A DNA stretch of 64,000 bases from Caballeronia sordidicola. Lineage in GTDB: Bacteria; Pseudomonadota; Gammaproteobacteria; Burkholderiales; Burkholderiaceae. The notes beneath the pieces are model-generated. The model was not told where the DNA came from. It saw only the letters and a list, made by a program, of their open reading frames with translations, and ran no database searches. The translations under genes and the position numbers were made by a program. Where the stretch lies: the NCBI RefSeq assembly GCF_001544455.2, contig NZ_FCOC02000002.1, forward strand, positions 434,001 to 498,000, written 5' to 3'. Positions 49,490 to 57,954 of the stretch are shown here, in pieces (within the stretch, counting starts at the first letter, position 1; every line of letters begins with the position of its first letter).

Positions 49490-50041
49490 ATGGCCCTTAA
49501 ATCCACAATCTACAAAGCTGAGCTGCAAATCGCCGACATGGATCGGCATTACTACGGCGACCACGCGCTGACCATTGCCCGGCATCCGTCCGAAACCGAC
49601 GACCGGATGATGGTGCGCGTCGCCGCCTTCGCCTTGTTCGCGAGCGAGCGCCTGGAATTTACCAAAGGCCTGTCGGACACCGACGAGCCCGATCTCTGGC
49701 AAAAGGATCCGACGGGGCAAATCGAAACCTGGATCGAGGTGGGACAGCCGGAAGAACGGCGCATCGCAAAGGCGAGCGGGCGGGCGGATCGGGTCATGGT
49801 GATCGCGTACGGCGGCCGGACATCCGAGATCTGGTGGCAGGGCGTGAAGTCGAAAGTCGAACGGATGCAAAACGTCACCGTCTGGTCGCTCACCGACGGC
49901 GTTGCCGCGGCGCTCGGCGCGCTGGCGGAACGGACAATGCGGCTGCAATGCACGGTGCAGGACGGCGAGGCATCGCTTGGCAGCGCGAGCGTGGATCCGG
50001 TTGCCATCGACTGGACTGTGTTCAAGGGCGCGCCGCGCTAG
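49490..50041 (+). CDS. yaeQ: YaeQ family protein
   Basis: 183 aa, matches the YaeQ family: MALKSTIYKAELQIADMDRH, then HPSETDDRMMVRVAAFAL and WIEVGQPEERRIAKASGRAD, the conserved core related to PD-(D/E)XK nuclease folds. E. coli YaeQ was reported to compensate for loss of RfaH. Function here not established. It is convergent with the VOC gene, 15 bp away. Confidence 0.9.
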   Translation: MALKSTIYKAELQIADMDRHYYGDHALTIARHPSETDDRMMVRVAAFALFASERLEFTKGLSDTDEPDLWQKDPTGQIETWIEVGQPEERRIAKASGRADRVMVIAYGGRTSEIWWQGVKSKVERMQNVTVWSLTDGVAAALGALAERTMRLQCTVQDGEASLGSASVDPVAIDWTVFKGAPR

Positions 50042-50056
50042 GCCCAGCCGCGCGTT

Positions 50057-50464
50057 TCAAACCTCCGGCGGCCCTTTCAATTCAATGAGATTGCCTTCCG
50101 GATCGAAGAAATACAGCGATGGGCCAAAACCCTCCGCGCCGTATCGGCGAGCTTCTTCGCCCAGGCGCACGCCGTTTTCCACCAGATGCGACCGCAGCGC
50201 GGCGGCGTCGAATGGCTCTACGCGCAGGCAAACGTGATCCACGTTGCACCCCGTGCCCGGCGCGCCGCTTTCTGGCCGGTCAATTCTGGCGCCCACCGCC
50301 AGCAGATCGATCAGCGACCGCCCGGCGCGCATTTGTATCAGCCCGAGTTCGCGCTGTTCTTTCTCCACCGGACAGCCGAGCACTGTGGCGTAAAACTGGA
50401 CCATGGCGTCGAGGTTCGCGCATCGAATCACGACGTGATCAATCTCGCGGATGTGGATTTGCAT
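50057..50464 (-). CDS. VOC-family (glyoxalase/bleomycin-resistance-like) protein
   Basis: 135 aa, two beta-alpha-beta-beta-beta modules. Metal ligands are plausible: His in REIDHVVIRC, His in NVDHVCLRVEP and Glu in GNLIELKGPP. The start at 50464 has GGAG 7 nt upstream; the ORF is open to 50605, through small RNA C. Substrate unknown; the group includes glyoxalase I, fosfomycin-resistance enzymes and many ring-cleavage dioxygenases. Small RNA C lies 70 nt upstream on the same strand, so read-through of its terminator could reach this gene. Confidence 0.85.
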   Translation of the reverse strand: MQIHIREIDHVVIRCANLDAMVQFYATVLGCPVEKEQRELGLIQMRAGRSLIDLLAVGARIDRPESGAPGTGCNVDHVCLRVEPFDAAALRSHLVENGVRLGEEARRYGAEGFGPSLYFFDPEGNLIELKGPPEV

Positions 50465-50533
50465 CGAATGTCTCCGTTTTGCTGGAAATTTTATTCCACA
50501 GCGCCGATACAGCGCTTCTGCAAAACCCATGGA

Positions 50534-50598
50534 CGAAAAAAAGCCCGCTCGGTTTGGAGCGGGCTGAATCCATATCAGGAGGAGACATGGAGGAGACA
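50534..50598 (-). ncRNA. Candidate small RNA C, tandem TGTCTCCTCC
   Basis: Read on the minus strand it begins with two copies of TGTCTCCTCC (50598-50589 and 50587-50578) with one base between. TCCAT / ATGGA (50591-50587 and 50573-50569) forms a 5-bp stem whose 13-nt loop shows the second CTCCTCC. A terminator follows: AGCCCGCTC / GAGCGGGCT with T7 (50565-50536). Promoter at 50605-50633. Predicted length about 65 nt. Same motif and design as element B and like element A. Confidence 0.65.
50536..50565 (-). terminator. Terminator of small RNA C
   Basis: Perfect 9-bp stem (50557-50565 with 50542-50550) and 6-nt loop, followed by T7 on the minus strand. No minus-strand protein gene ends here, which points to a separate RNA. 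Confidence 0.85.
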
Positions 50599-50604
50599 GT
50601 TCCA

Positions 50605-50633
50605 ATATTACACAGTGGGTTCGTACGTTGCAA
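50605..50633 (-). promoter_or_regulatory. Promoter of small RNA C
   Basis: Minus-strand -35 TTGCAA (50633-50628), 17-bp spacer, -10 TAATAT (50610-50605); start expected near 50598, exactly at the first TGTCTCCTCC. Confidence 0.5.
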
Positions 50634-50805
50634 CACTTATCGTAGTAAAAACCCCTATGGTGCCGAAGTGTGGCATCTGCGCGTCATTTCTCCATGCGGT
50701 CATACGCGTGTCAATGGCTCCGGAATGACAGCGCAAGAACCGGCGCGACCCGGAAAACGCCCGTCATTACAGTAATCACGTACCCTTCGAATATTGAGGA
50801 ATGTG

Positions 50806-51906
50806 ATGAAACCCAATCAAGCCCCCCTTGCGTTCGCCGATCCCGAATCCCGCTGGAACGCCCTGTCCACCCGGGACGCCAGCGCCGACGGCAGCTTTTT
50901 CTATGCAGTGCGCACGACCGGCGTGTTTTGCCGGCCGTCGTGCGCTTCGCGGCCGCCGCGCCGTGAGAACGTCGAATTCTTCGAAAGCACCCAGCAAGCC
51001 GAAGCGGCCGGTTATCGGGCGTGCAAAAGGTGTCAGCCCGGCAGTTTGTCGCGGGAACTCGCTATTGTGGAACGCGCATGCAAGGCGCTCGATGCCGATC
51101 CGCAGGAGCGTCTCACGCTTGCGCAATTGAGCAGCGTCGTGCATGTCAGCCCGTTCCACCTTCAGCGGCTGTTTTCGCGCGTAGTGGGCGTTTCACCGCG
51201 CCAATATCAGGCCGCACGTCGCGCGGACGCTTTGCGCGGGGCTTTGCAACGCGGTGACGATGTCACGCGCGCCACGCAGGACGCCGGTTTTGGTTCGACA
51301 TCGCGTATGTATGGCGCCGCGCCTGCCGAGTTGGGAATGACGCCGTCGGTTTATCGGCGCAAGGGAGCCGGGCTTGTCGTGTATTTCGCGACCGCGCAGT
51401 CCGCGCTTGGCACGGTGCTGGTCGCCGCGACGGCCAAGGGAATCTGCAAGATTGCGTTCGGCGATGAACCCGCGGCGCTCGAAGCCGATCTCGCGCTGGA
51501 ATTATCGGAAGCCCGGCGGATCGAGGATACGCCGCGCCTGGCGCCGTTTATCGCGCAAATCGATGCCTATTTACGCGGCACCCGCGAGCACTTCGACCTG
51601 CCGCTCGATATCAGTGCGACCGCGTTCCAGCAGCGCGTGTGGGACGCACTGCGGCGGATTCCGTACGGCCAGACGCGGAGCTATTCGGATATCGCGGAAG
51701 CTGTCGGCTCGCCGCGCGCGGTGCGGGCGGTGGCGAGCGCGTGTGCATCGAACCCTGTGGCGTTGGCGATTCCATGTCACCGTGTGGTGCATAAGGACGG
51801 GGCGCTCGCGGGGTATCGGTGGGGAACGGCGCGAAAAGTGGCGTTGTTATCGGCGGAAAAGGAGCACCGGCCGGAAACCGCGCGCGAGACGGCGGAGACT
51901 TCCTGA
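50806..51906 (+). CDS. ada: Ada, methylated-DNA repair protein and regulator
   Basis: 366 aa. N-terminal Ada zinc domain with the methyl-acceptor cysteine: TTGVFCRPSCASRPPRRENVEFF, then CKRCQP; AraC-type HTH (about 85-180: HVSPFHLQRLFSRVVGVSPRQYQ); C-terminal O6-alkylguanine transferase with active-site PCHRV (IPCHRVVHKDGALAGYRWG). All three parts are present, so this is a full Ada that removes methyl groups and activates repair genes after methylation. GAGGAA lies 6 nt before the ATG. It abuts alkA (stop followed directly by its start). Confidence 0.95.
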   Translation: MKPNQAPLAFADPESRWNALSTRDASADGSFFYAVRTTGVFCRPSCASRPPRRENVEFFESTQQAEAAGYRACKRCQPGSLSRELAIVERACKALDADPQERLTLAQLSSVVHVSPFHLQRLFSRVVGVSPRQYQAARRADALRGALQRGDDVTRATQDAGFGSTSRMYGAAPAELGMTPSVYRRKGAGLVVYFATAQSALGTVLVAATAKGICKIAFGDEPAALEADLALELSEARRIEDTPRLAPFIAQIDAYLRGTREHFDLPLDISATAFQQRVWDALRRIPYGQTRSYSDIAEAVGSPRAVRAVASACASNPVALAIPCHRVVHKDGALAGYRWGTARKVALLSAEKEHRPETARETAETS

Positions 51907-52845
51907 TTGAAAACCGCGCTCGAATTGCCGGCGGCGGCATCCAAAGCCGTTCGCCTGCAGCTTCCGTTTGTCGAACCGTATGACTGGCCGCGCGTCCTGC
52001 GTTTTTTCGCGGGACGCGCGACGTTGGGCGTGGAAACGGTGGAGAACGGCGCCTATAAACGCGCGATTGAATGGCTGGGCGAACCAGGCACGCTCAGCGT
52101 CATACGGCACACGACCAAACCGTGCCTTGTCGCCACGGTGGGCGGACCGGCGGGCCGGCACGCAAAGCTCATCGGCAAGCATTTGACGCGCATGTTCGAT
52201 CTTCAGGCCGATGCACCCGCCATCGCCGCCCATCTCGCGCGCGATCCGTGGTTTGCGCCACTTACGCAAGCTGCACCCGGCTTACGCGTTCCGGGCGCAT
52301 GGTCCGGCTTCGAGCTGGTCGTGCGCGCCATCGTCGGGCAGCAGGTCAGCGTAAAGGCGGCGTCCACCATCATTGGCCGGCTTGTCCAGCGCGCCGGCAC
52401 GCCGCTCCCGGATCATCCTCACCCCGATACCGCCTGGCGCTTCCCCACGCCGGCCGCGCTGGCGACGGCCGATCTCGACAAGATCGGCATGCCGGGCAAG
52501 CGCGTGGCCGCGTTGCAGGGCTTCGCGCGCGAGGTCGCGACAGGCGCGCTGCCGCTCGATGACCCTCGCGCTGATCGCGGCGAACTCCGCGCGGCGTTGC
52601 TGGCAATGCCGGGCATCGGTCCGTGGACGGTCGAATATGTCGCAATGCGCGCGCTGCGCGACGCCGACGCGTGGCCCGGCACCGACCTGATCCTGATGCA
52701 GTCGCTTGCGGCGCGTGATCCATCGATGGCGAAAGCGGCTGTGCTTCGCGCCCGGGCAGAAGCGTGGCGGCCTTATCGCGCGTATGCCGCGCTGCATGTA
52801 TGGAACGAGATTGCCGATCGCTCGGGATCGGCCAAGGGCGGCTGA
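51907..52845 (+). CDS. alkA: DNA-3-methyladenine glycosylase (AlkA-like), TTG start
   Basis: 312 aa, HhH-GPD glycosylase that excises alkylated bases. The HhH core is LLAMPGIGPWTVEYVAMRAL with the catalytic Asp in AWPGTDLIL; the N-terminal AlkA_N domain (about 15-120) is present. The start is a TTG directly after the ada stop, with GGAG about 9 nt upstream, inside ada; the pair is plainly one operon. The product likely acts with Ada in the adaptive response to alkylation. Confidence 0.9.
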   Translation: MKTALELPAAASKAVRLQLPFVEPYDWPRVLRFFAGRATLGVETVENGAYKRAIEWLGEPGTLSVIRHTTKPCLVATVGGPAGRHAKLIGKHLTRMFDLQADAPAIAAHLARDPWFAPLTQAAPGLRVPGAWSGFELVVRAIVGQQVSVKAASTIIGRLVQRAGTPLPDHPHPDTAWRFPTPAALATADLDKIGMPGKRVAALQGFAREVATGALPLDDPRADRGELRAALLAMPGIGPWTVEYVAMRALRDADAWPGTDLILMQSLAARDPSMAKAAVLRARAEAWRPYRAYAALHVWNEIADRSGSAKGG

Positions 52846-53124
52846 GGCGTACGCTCAACATCCACGAACATCCCATAACCCCTCGTAACCCCTCCCATCT
52901 CGCGCGGCGACAGCTTCCATGCTCGTGCAGCCGAACCGCAAACGCGACGTCGGTTCGATAAAAATCGCCCCTTGGCAGGTTCTAGCGAGATGCGGCGAAA
53001 TTCGCGCAAACCCTTACCCGGCAAGGCTTCAAGCACGGCTTACACTGAGATGTTAAAGTGCCCGCTACCCGAAAAATCCGATTTGGCGCGTGCTGTTTTC
53101 GCGCCGAGCGCAAACGTCGCAGCA

Positions 53125-54744
53125 ATGGCAAATACGAATTCCGCATCCTCCCCCCGCAGCACTTTCCTGGAACGCCTCTCGGCGCTGACAACGGGCGCGC
53201 CCGGCGCCGCTTTGCGGCAGGGATTGCGCGGTATCGAAAAGGAGAGCTTGCGCGTCACACGTGACGGCGCGCTCGCCACAACGCCGCATCCGCGCGCCTT
53301 CGGCTCCGCGCTTACGCATCCGCTCATCACGACCGATTATTCCGAAGCGCTGATCGAGTTGATCACGCCAGCCGATCACGACGTGGCGACCACGCTCGAG
53401 CATCTGGACGAGCTGCATCGTTTTGCTTATGCGCACCTCGGCGACGAACTGCTTTGGAACAACTCCATGCCCGGCCAGCTTCCCGCCGACCAGGAGATTC
53501 CCATCGGCTATTACGGGACGTCGAATATCGGCATGTTGAAGCATGTGTACCGTCGCGGTTTGTCGCTTCGATACGGCCGCACAATGCAATGCATCGCCGG
53601 CATTCACTACAACTATTCGCTGAATGAGGACGTGTGGCGCGCGTGGGCGGCGCTCGACGGCCAGAGCGCCACGCGCATGGTCGACTTCCAGTCGGAACGA
53701 TATTTCGCGCTGATCCGCAACTTCCGGCGCACGAGTTGGCTGCTGATGTATCTGTTTGGCGCGTCGCCTGCGCTGAACCGGCAGTTTCTGCGCGACCGCC
53801 CGAACACGCTCGAAACGTTCGATGCCACCACGCGCTATCTGCCATACGCGACCAGCCTGCGCATGAGCGACCTCGGCTATACGAACAATCCGGCGCAAGC
53901 CGCGCTGTTGCCGAGCTACGACACGCTCGACGGCTATCTCGACGTTCTCGCAAAGGCCGTTTCCGAGCCGCATCCGCCGTATGAGGCTATTGGCACCCAG
54001 CGCAATGGCGAATGGGTGCAGATCAACACAAACGTCCTGCAGATCGAAAACGAGTTCTATTCGACCATCCGGCCCAAGCGCGTCACGCAGCCAGGGGAAC
54101 GGCCGCTGCACGCGTTGTCGTCGCGGGGCGTGCAGTACATCGAGGTGCGCTGCCTCGATATCGATCCGTTCGAACCGACCGGGATCTCCTTGCAGACGTC
54201 GCGCTTCATGGACGCGTATTTGTTGTACTGCACACTCGAAGACAGTCCGCTGCTGCCGCGCGCCGCCAATGAGGAGGCCAACGAAAACTTCGCGCGTATC
54301 ACGAAGGAAGGGCGCAAGCCGGGCCTGACGCTGGCTCGTGACGGGCGGGAAGTTGCCATGCAAGGCTGGGCCGGCGAACTGCTGGACGCCATTGAACCGG
54401 TGGCGCGCGCGCTCGACAACCTGCACGGAATTGACGAGCATGTGCTCGCGCTCGACGCCCAGCGTGCGCGTTTGGCGGATGTATCGCTTACGCCTTCGGC
54501 ACAAGTGCTTGCGATCATGCGCGAACGCGGCCAGAGCTTCGATGCATTCGCGCTCGATCTCAGCGAAAGTCACGCAAACTATTTCCGCAGCCGTCCGCTC
54601 AGCGCGGAAGCCGAACGCAAGATGGAAGCGCTCGCGGCGAAGTCGCTGGAGGATCAGGCCAGGATCGAACGCGACGAAATCGGCTCATTCGATGCATTTG
54701 TCGGCGCGTATCGCGCATATACGTTGAATCGCATCAGCGTTTGA
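53125..54744 (+). CDS. gshA: Glutamate-cysteine ligase
   Basis: First step of glutathione synthesis, gamma-glutamylcysteine formation with ATP. About 539 aa, the E. coli (GshA type 1) class. Motifs: GIEKESLRV near the N-terminus, FGSALTHPLITTDYSEALIE, SNIGMLKHVYRRGLSLRYG, CIAGIHYNYS and YIEVRCLDIDPF. The start at 53125 gives MANTNSASSPRSTFLERL; the ORF is open to 52972 and an ATG at 53050 exists, without strong ribosome sites. It lies alone, 280 bp after alkA. Confidence 0.94.
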   Translation: MANTNSASSPRSTFLERLSALTTGAPGAALRQGLRGIEKESLRVTRDGALATTPHPRAFGSALTHPLITTDYSEALIELITPADHDVATTLEHLDELHRFAYAHLGDELLWNNSMPGQLPADQEIPIGYYGTSNIGMLKHVYRRGLSLRYGRTMQCIAGIHYNYSLNEDVWRAWAALDGQSATRMVDFQSERYFALIRNFRRTSWLLMYLFGASPALNRQFLRDRPNTLETFDATTRYLPYATSLRMSDLGYTNNPAQAALLPSYDTLDGYLDVLAKAVSEPHPPYEAIGTQRNGEWVQINTNVLQIENEFYSTIRPKRVTQPGERPLHALSSRGVQYIEVRCLDIDPFEPTGISLQTSRFMDAYLLYCTLEDSPLLPRAANEEANENFARITKEGRKPGLTLARDGREVAMQGWAGELLDAIEPVARALDNLHGIDEHVLALDAQRARLADVSLTPSAQVLAIMRERGQSFDAFALDLSESHANYFRSRPLSAEAERKMEALAAKSLEDQARIERDEIGSFDAFVGAYRAYTLNRISV

Positions 54745-54933
54745 TCGACGGGCGTCCGCCGAGGCGCCTTTCTCACCTCAAGCAGCTTTTCCCATGCCGC
54801 GTAGCTTCGGCAGTGGCAACCCTTACTCCTTTTGCAACAGGACGCAACGCTCGGAAGGCTTACGCACATCGGGTATGAAATTAGCGACGAATCAGGATCC
54901 GGATTGATCCGCGCTAATAAAGGAGAAGGGAAG

Positions 54934-55503
54934 ATGAACCTGATGAAAACCACGGGACTGGCTACGGCCGCAGCCGCATTTACGCTGCTTGCGGGATGTT
55001 CGACAAACGGTCAGGTCGCCGGTGAAACAATGGAACAGGCCACCTCGCCGCTCACCTGTACCAACAAGGCCGAATGCGACGCGTGGTGGGCCCGTGCGCA
55101 AGTTTGGGTCACCAACCATTCGGAATACAAGCTGCAGACCGTTACCGACTCGATTATCCAGACCACGGGGCCATCGGGTGGAAAACGCGCGCTCGCGTAC
55201 CAGATCACGAAAACACCAAGCAACGAAGGCACGGCGACAATCGGCTTTGCTGCGCATTGCGACAACATGCTCGGCTGCGAACCCAACCCGTGGAAGGCTG
55301 GAGCGGATTTCAAGCAATTCGTTCGCGGCGGTCCATCGCAGATGGGCACCCGAGCCGGCGCAACGGCTAGCGGCAACGCATTGCCGCCGGTTTCGCCCAC
55401 GCCATCGTCCAGACCGATACCGCCCGCCTTGCCGGTCCAGCCCATGCCGCCGACGCTGGAAAGTCAGCCTGGCCAGTCGGGCCAGAATCAGACGCCGGAA
55501 TAA
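54934..55503 (+). CDS. Lipoprotein of unknown function (189 aa)
   Basis: Signal peptide with lipobox LLAGC, so a lipid-anchored envelope protein. The mature part has four cysteines in two pairs (TCTNKAEC, HCDNMLGC), the first followed by DAWWARAQVWV, and a long Pro/Ser/Gln tail (about 145-189) that may be a flexible or peptidoglycan-reaching segment. AGGAGAAGGGA lies just before the ATG at 54934; the ORF is open to 54832. Family not named. A hairpin with T5 follows (55511-55551). Confidence 0.8.
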   Translation: MNLMKTTGLATAAAAFTLLAGCSTNGQVAGETMEQATSPLTCTNKAECDAWWARAQVWVTNHSEYKLQTVTDSIIQTTGPSGGKRALAYQITKTPSNEGTATIGFAAHCDNMLGCEPNPWKAGADFKQFVRGGPSQMGTRAGATASGNALPPVSPTPSSRPIPPALPVQPMPPTLESQPGQSGQNQTPE

Positions 55504-55926
55504 TCGATCGCGGGCCGCTGTTCATGATGAAATGTGGCCCGGCGCATTTTTGGGTGCGGACGGACCTATCGATTCGATAGGTAAAACACTTGCATAGGCA
55601 TTCTTTTATACGCTGGCGTTTGCAACTCCGTTTATTTGCTGCGAAGCGGTTGCTGTGCGCCAACGGACACGCGCTCAATTTTTACAAATCACGCCAAGCA
55701 TGCGGTCGAAAGCACAATCCTCGATGCAGGCCGCAAGATAGTGCGGCGCACTATTCCTGCAACCGAAAAACAACATCGGAAAAATTTGGCAAGCTATGCA
55801 TCTTGAAAATCGATTGCATAGTCAATATTATTCTAAGCACCGAGTTACGCGCCAAGGCGCCACCCGAGACTATGTTCTGACCGACTGAAAGCATCGAATC
55901 TTCTCGATGCGCATATGGATTTACCG
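55504..55926. other. 423-bp AT-richer spacer with palindromes
   Basis: No supported protein gene. It begins with a likely weak terminator of the lipoprotein gene (CGGGCC 55511-55516 / GGCCCG 55536-55541, then T5). It also contains the perfect inverted repeat ACCTATCGA-T-TCGATAGGT (55564-55582) and a wide one, CTATGCA (55794-55800) / TGCATAG (55815-55821), in an AT-rich stretch before the small membrane protein. Confidence 0.5.
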
Positions 55927-56187
55927 ATGAACCGCGCTGCCCAAACCACCCGCCTCCTCGGCCGACGCTTCGGCCAATCCGTCACATCCGCATTGCTGCA
56001 TGTTCTGCCGCCGAACCTCAGTTCGTGGAAACTTGCGCTGTATGTGATCGTTTTCTTGCTGCCAGGTGGTTCGTTTGTCGTACTGGGCGCGGCGTGGTTC
56101 GAAAACCGGAAGATACGCAAGCCGGCCAAGTCTGCCACTGCCGTTGCTGAACCCCTGCTGTGCAGCGCGAAGCATTGCGACGCCTGA
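55927..56187 (+). CDS. Small membrane protein (86 aa)
   Basis: One hydrophobic segment (KLALYVIVFLLPGGSFVVLG, about 35-58) with basic flanks (LLGRRFG, NRKIRKPAK). A start at 55915 is also open. No strong ribosome site. Family not recognised. It lies between the lipoprotein and the outer-membrane factor gene, both plus, with about 200 bp to the latter. Confidence 0.5.
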   Translation: MNRAAQTTRLLGRRFGQSVTSALLHVLPPNLSSWKLALYVIVFLLPGGSFVVLGAAWFENRKIRKPAKSATAVAEPLLCSAKHCDA

Positions 56188-56393
56188 CTCATCGCATCAA
56201 GCGCATAGCCGCGCGGCGTAACGGCTCGTAACCGAATCCGCGACGCAGGTAAACCCAGTTTCCTTTCAAGCCGTTACCCTTACGTCTGCCCATATGCGCG
56301 CCTTGCGCGCGCATCCAGTTACCATTTCGGACCCGTTTCGCTGGCGACAATGCCGTGCCGAAACGCGCAGCCTCCGACAGGAATCCAGAGCAG

Positions 56394-57944
56394 ATGCCGT
56401 TCACCCGAATCTCCGTTTTTAATCGTAAAACCGTGCTGGTCATGGTGCTCACGCTTGCCGGCTGCGCCGTCGGACCAAACTACAAGCGGCCCGACGCCGC
56501 CATTCCCGCTGCTTACAAGGAAGCGCCGGAAGGCTGGAAGGTTGCGCAACCGGCCGACCGGATCGATCGTGGAAACTGGTGGACCATTTTCAACGACGCG
56601 CAGCTCAACGATCTGGAAGGGCGGCTGAACACCTCGAACCAGACCATCGAACAGTTTGCGGCGACGTATCGGCAGGCGCGCGCGCTGGTCTCGGAGGCGC
56701 GGTCGGCGTATTTCCCGACTGTGGGGTTATCGGCGTCGGGAACGCGGTCGGGTTCCGGCAGCCGCTCCACGAACTCGCAGTTCTCAAGTAGCGGCGTGAG
56801 CAACGCCTTCAGTCTTGGCCTCGATGCATCGTGGGAACCGGACTTATGGGGCACCGTCAGCCGCACGGTAAACGCGCAGCGCGCCGGCGAGCAAAGCGCC
56901 GCCGCCGACCTCGCCAACGCACGGCTCTCCGCTCAGGCCACGCTGGCGCAGACATACTTCCAGTTGCGCTCGCTCGACGCGCAACAAAGGCTGCTGGACG
57001 ATACCGTCGCCGCGTATCAGCGCACGCTGCAGCTCACGCAGAATCAATACGCACAAGGCACCATCGCTCGTTCCGACGTGATCCAGGCGCAGACGCAATT
57101 GCAGTCCGCGCAGGCCGCCGCGATCGATAACGGCGTGTCTCGCGCGCAATTCGAACACGCGATCGCGGTGCTCGTTGGCGAACCGGCGTCCACGTTCAGC
57201 ATCGCGTCATCGCCGCTCGACGCCATTCCGCCCGACATTCCAGCCGACTTGCCATCGTCCATTCTGGAACGCCGCCCGGACATTGCGTCCGCCGAGCGCA
57301 AGGCGGCCGCGGCGAACGAGCAGATTGGCGTGGAGATCGCGGCGTTTTTTCCCACGCTGACACTGTCGGCGTCGGGCGGATTCCAGAGTTCCGTGCTGTC
57401 GCAATTGTTGCGCGCGCCATCGCAATTCTGGACGCTCGGACCGTCCATTGCGGCCACGCTCTTCGATGGCGGTTTGCGGGCCGCGCGCACGGAAGCGGCG
57501 CGCGCCGCGTATGACCAGTCGGTGGCGACCTATCGGCAAACGGTGCTGACGGCGTTTCAGGACGTCGAGGACAATCTCGCGTCGATTCGTATTCTCGCCA
57601 ACGAGATCGTGGTTCAGCAGCAGGCGGTCGCGTCGGCGCAGCAGGCGCTGGACATTGTGAACAACCAGTACAAGTCGGGCACGGTCGGGTTCATCAACGT
57701 GCTCACCGCACAGACCACGGCGTTCACCGCCCAGCAGAAGCTGGCGAGTATTGCGGGACAGCGGATGGTGTCGTCGGTGGGACTGATCAAGGCGCTCGGC
57801 GGCGGATGGGAAACCGCTCAGATGAACGAAGAAACCGGCAGCGCGGCAGCGCCCGCTGCGCCGGCCAGTTCGCCGCAAGATTCGAGTGCGGCGCTGAAAT
57901 CGGGTCCGGTGCTGGCCACGAACGCCAGCACGCCCGGGCAATAA
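56394..57944 (+). CDS. Outer-membrane efflux lipoprotein (OprM/NodT family)
   Basis: 516-aa TolC-like outer-membrane factor of RND/MFS efflux systems. Signal peptide with lipobox LTLAGC, then AVGPNYKRP, a hallmark of NodT/OprM proteins; two OEP repeats (about 60-260 and 270-470), with ILERRPDIASAERKAAAANE and FQDVEDNLASIRIL typical of the second. The ATG at 56394 was chosen for the signal peptide; the ORF is open to 56355. The inner-membrane pump and adaptor are not adjacent (only a small membrane protein lies upstream and T2SS genes downstream), so the partner must lie elsewhere. Confidence 0.92.
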   Translation: MPFTRISVFNRKTVLVMVLTLAGCAVGPNYKRPDAAIPAAYKEAPEGWKVAQPADRIDRGNWWTIFNDAQLNDLEGRLNTSNQTIEQFAATYRQARALVSEARSAYFPTVGLSASGTRSGSGSRSTNSQFSSSGVSNAFSLGLDASWEPDLWGTVSRTVNAQRAGEQSAAADLANARLSAQATLAQTYFQLRSLDAQQRLLDDTVAAYQRTLQLTQNQYAQGTIARSDVIQAQTQLQSAQAAAIDNGVSRAQFEHAIAVLVGEPASTFSIASSPLDAIPPDIPADLPSSILERRPDIASAERKAAAANEQIGVEIAAFFPTLTLSASGGFQSSVLSQLLRAPSQFWTLGPSIAATLFDGGLRAARTEAARAAYDQSVATYRQTVLTAFQDVEDNLASIRILANEIVVQQQAVASAQQALDIVNNQYKSGTVGFINVLTAQTTAFTAQQKLASIAGQRMVSSVGLIKALGGGWETAQMNEETGSAAAPAAPASSPQDSSAALKSGPVLATNASTPGQ

Positions 57945-57954
57945 ACGCGGCGGC

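Larger units (their letters stand above)
50465..50805. other. Spacer with small RNA C and ada promoter region
   Basis: 341 bp between the VOC gene (minus) and ada (plus). It holds small RNA C and its promoter on the minus strand. A 62-codon plus-strand ORF (50587-50775) seems an artefact (see rejected list). The ada promoter and Ada box could lie at 50700-50795, but I did not recognise an A-box with confidence. Confidence 0.5.

Noticed and set aside
50529..50567. 12-codon ORF across the terminator hairpin
   Set aside because: It only reads through the terminator arms; chance for a GC-rich hairpin.
50587..50775. 62-codon plus-strand ORF with a perfect AGGAGG and ATG
   Set aside because: The ribosome site and start are the complement of the tandem TGTCTCCTCC of small RNA C, and the ORF has no recognisable domain. 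Better explained by the RNA on the other strand.
53065..54573. Long minus-strand ORF (502 codons) opposite gshA
   Set aside because: Shadow frame of gshA, with Arg/His/Gln-rich composition typical of antisense to GC-rich coding sequence.
56189..56452. Minus-strand 87-codon ORF between the small membrane protein and the efflux gene
   Set aside because: Overlaps the efflux gene start; no ribosome site, Arg/Gly-rich, no family.
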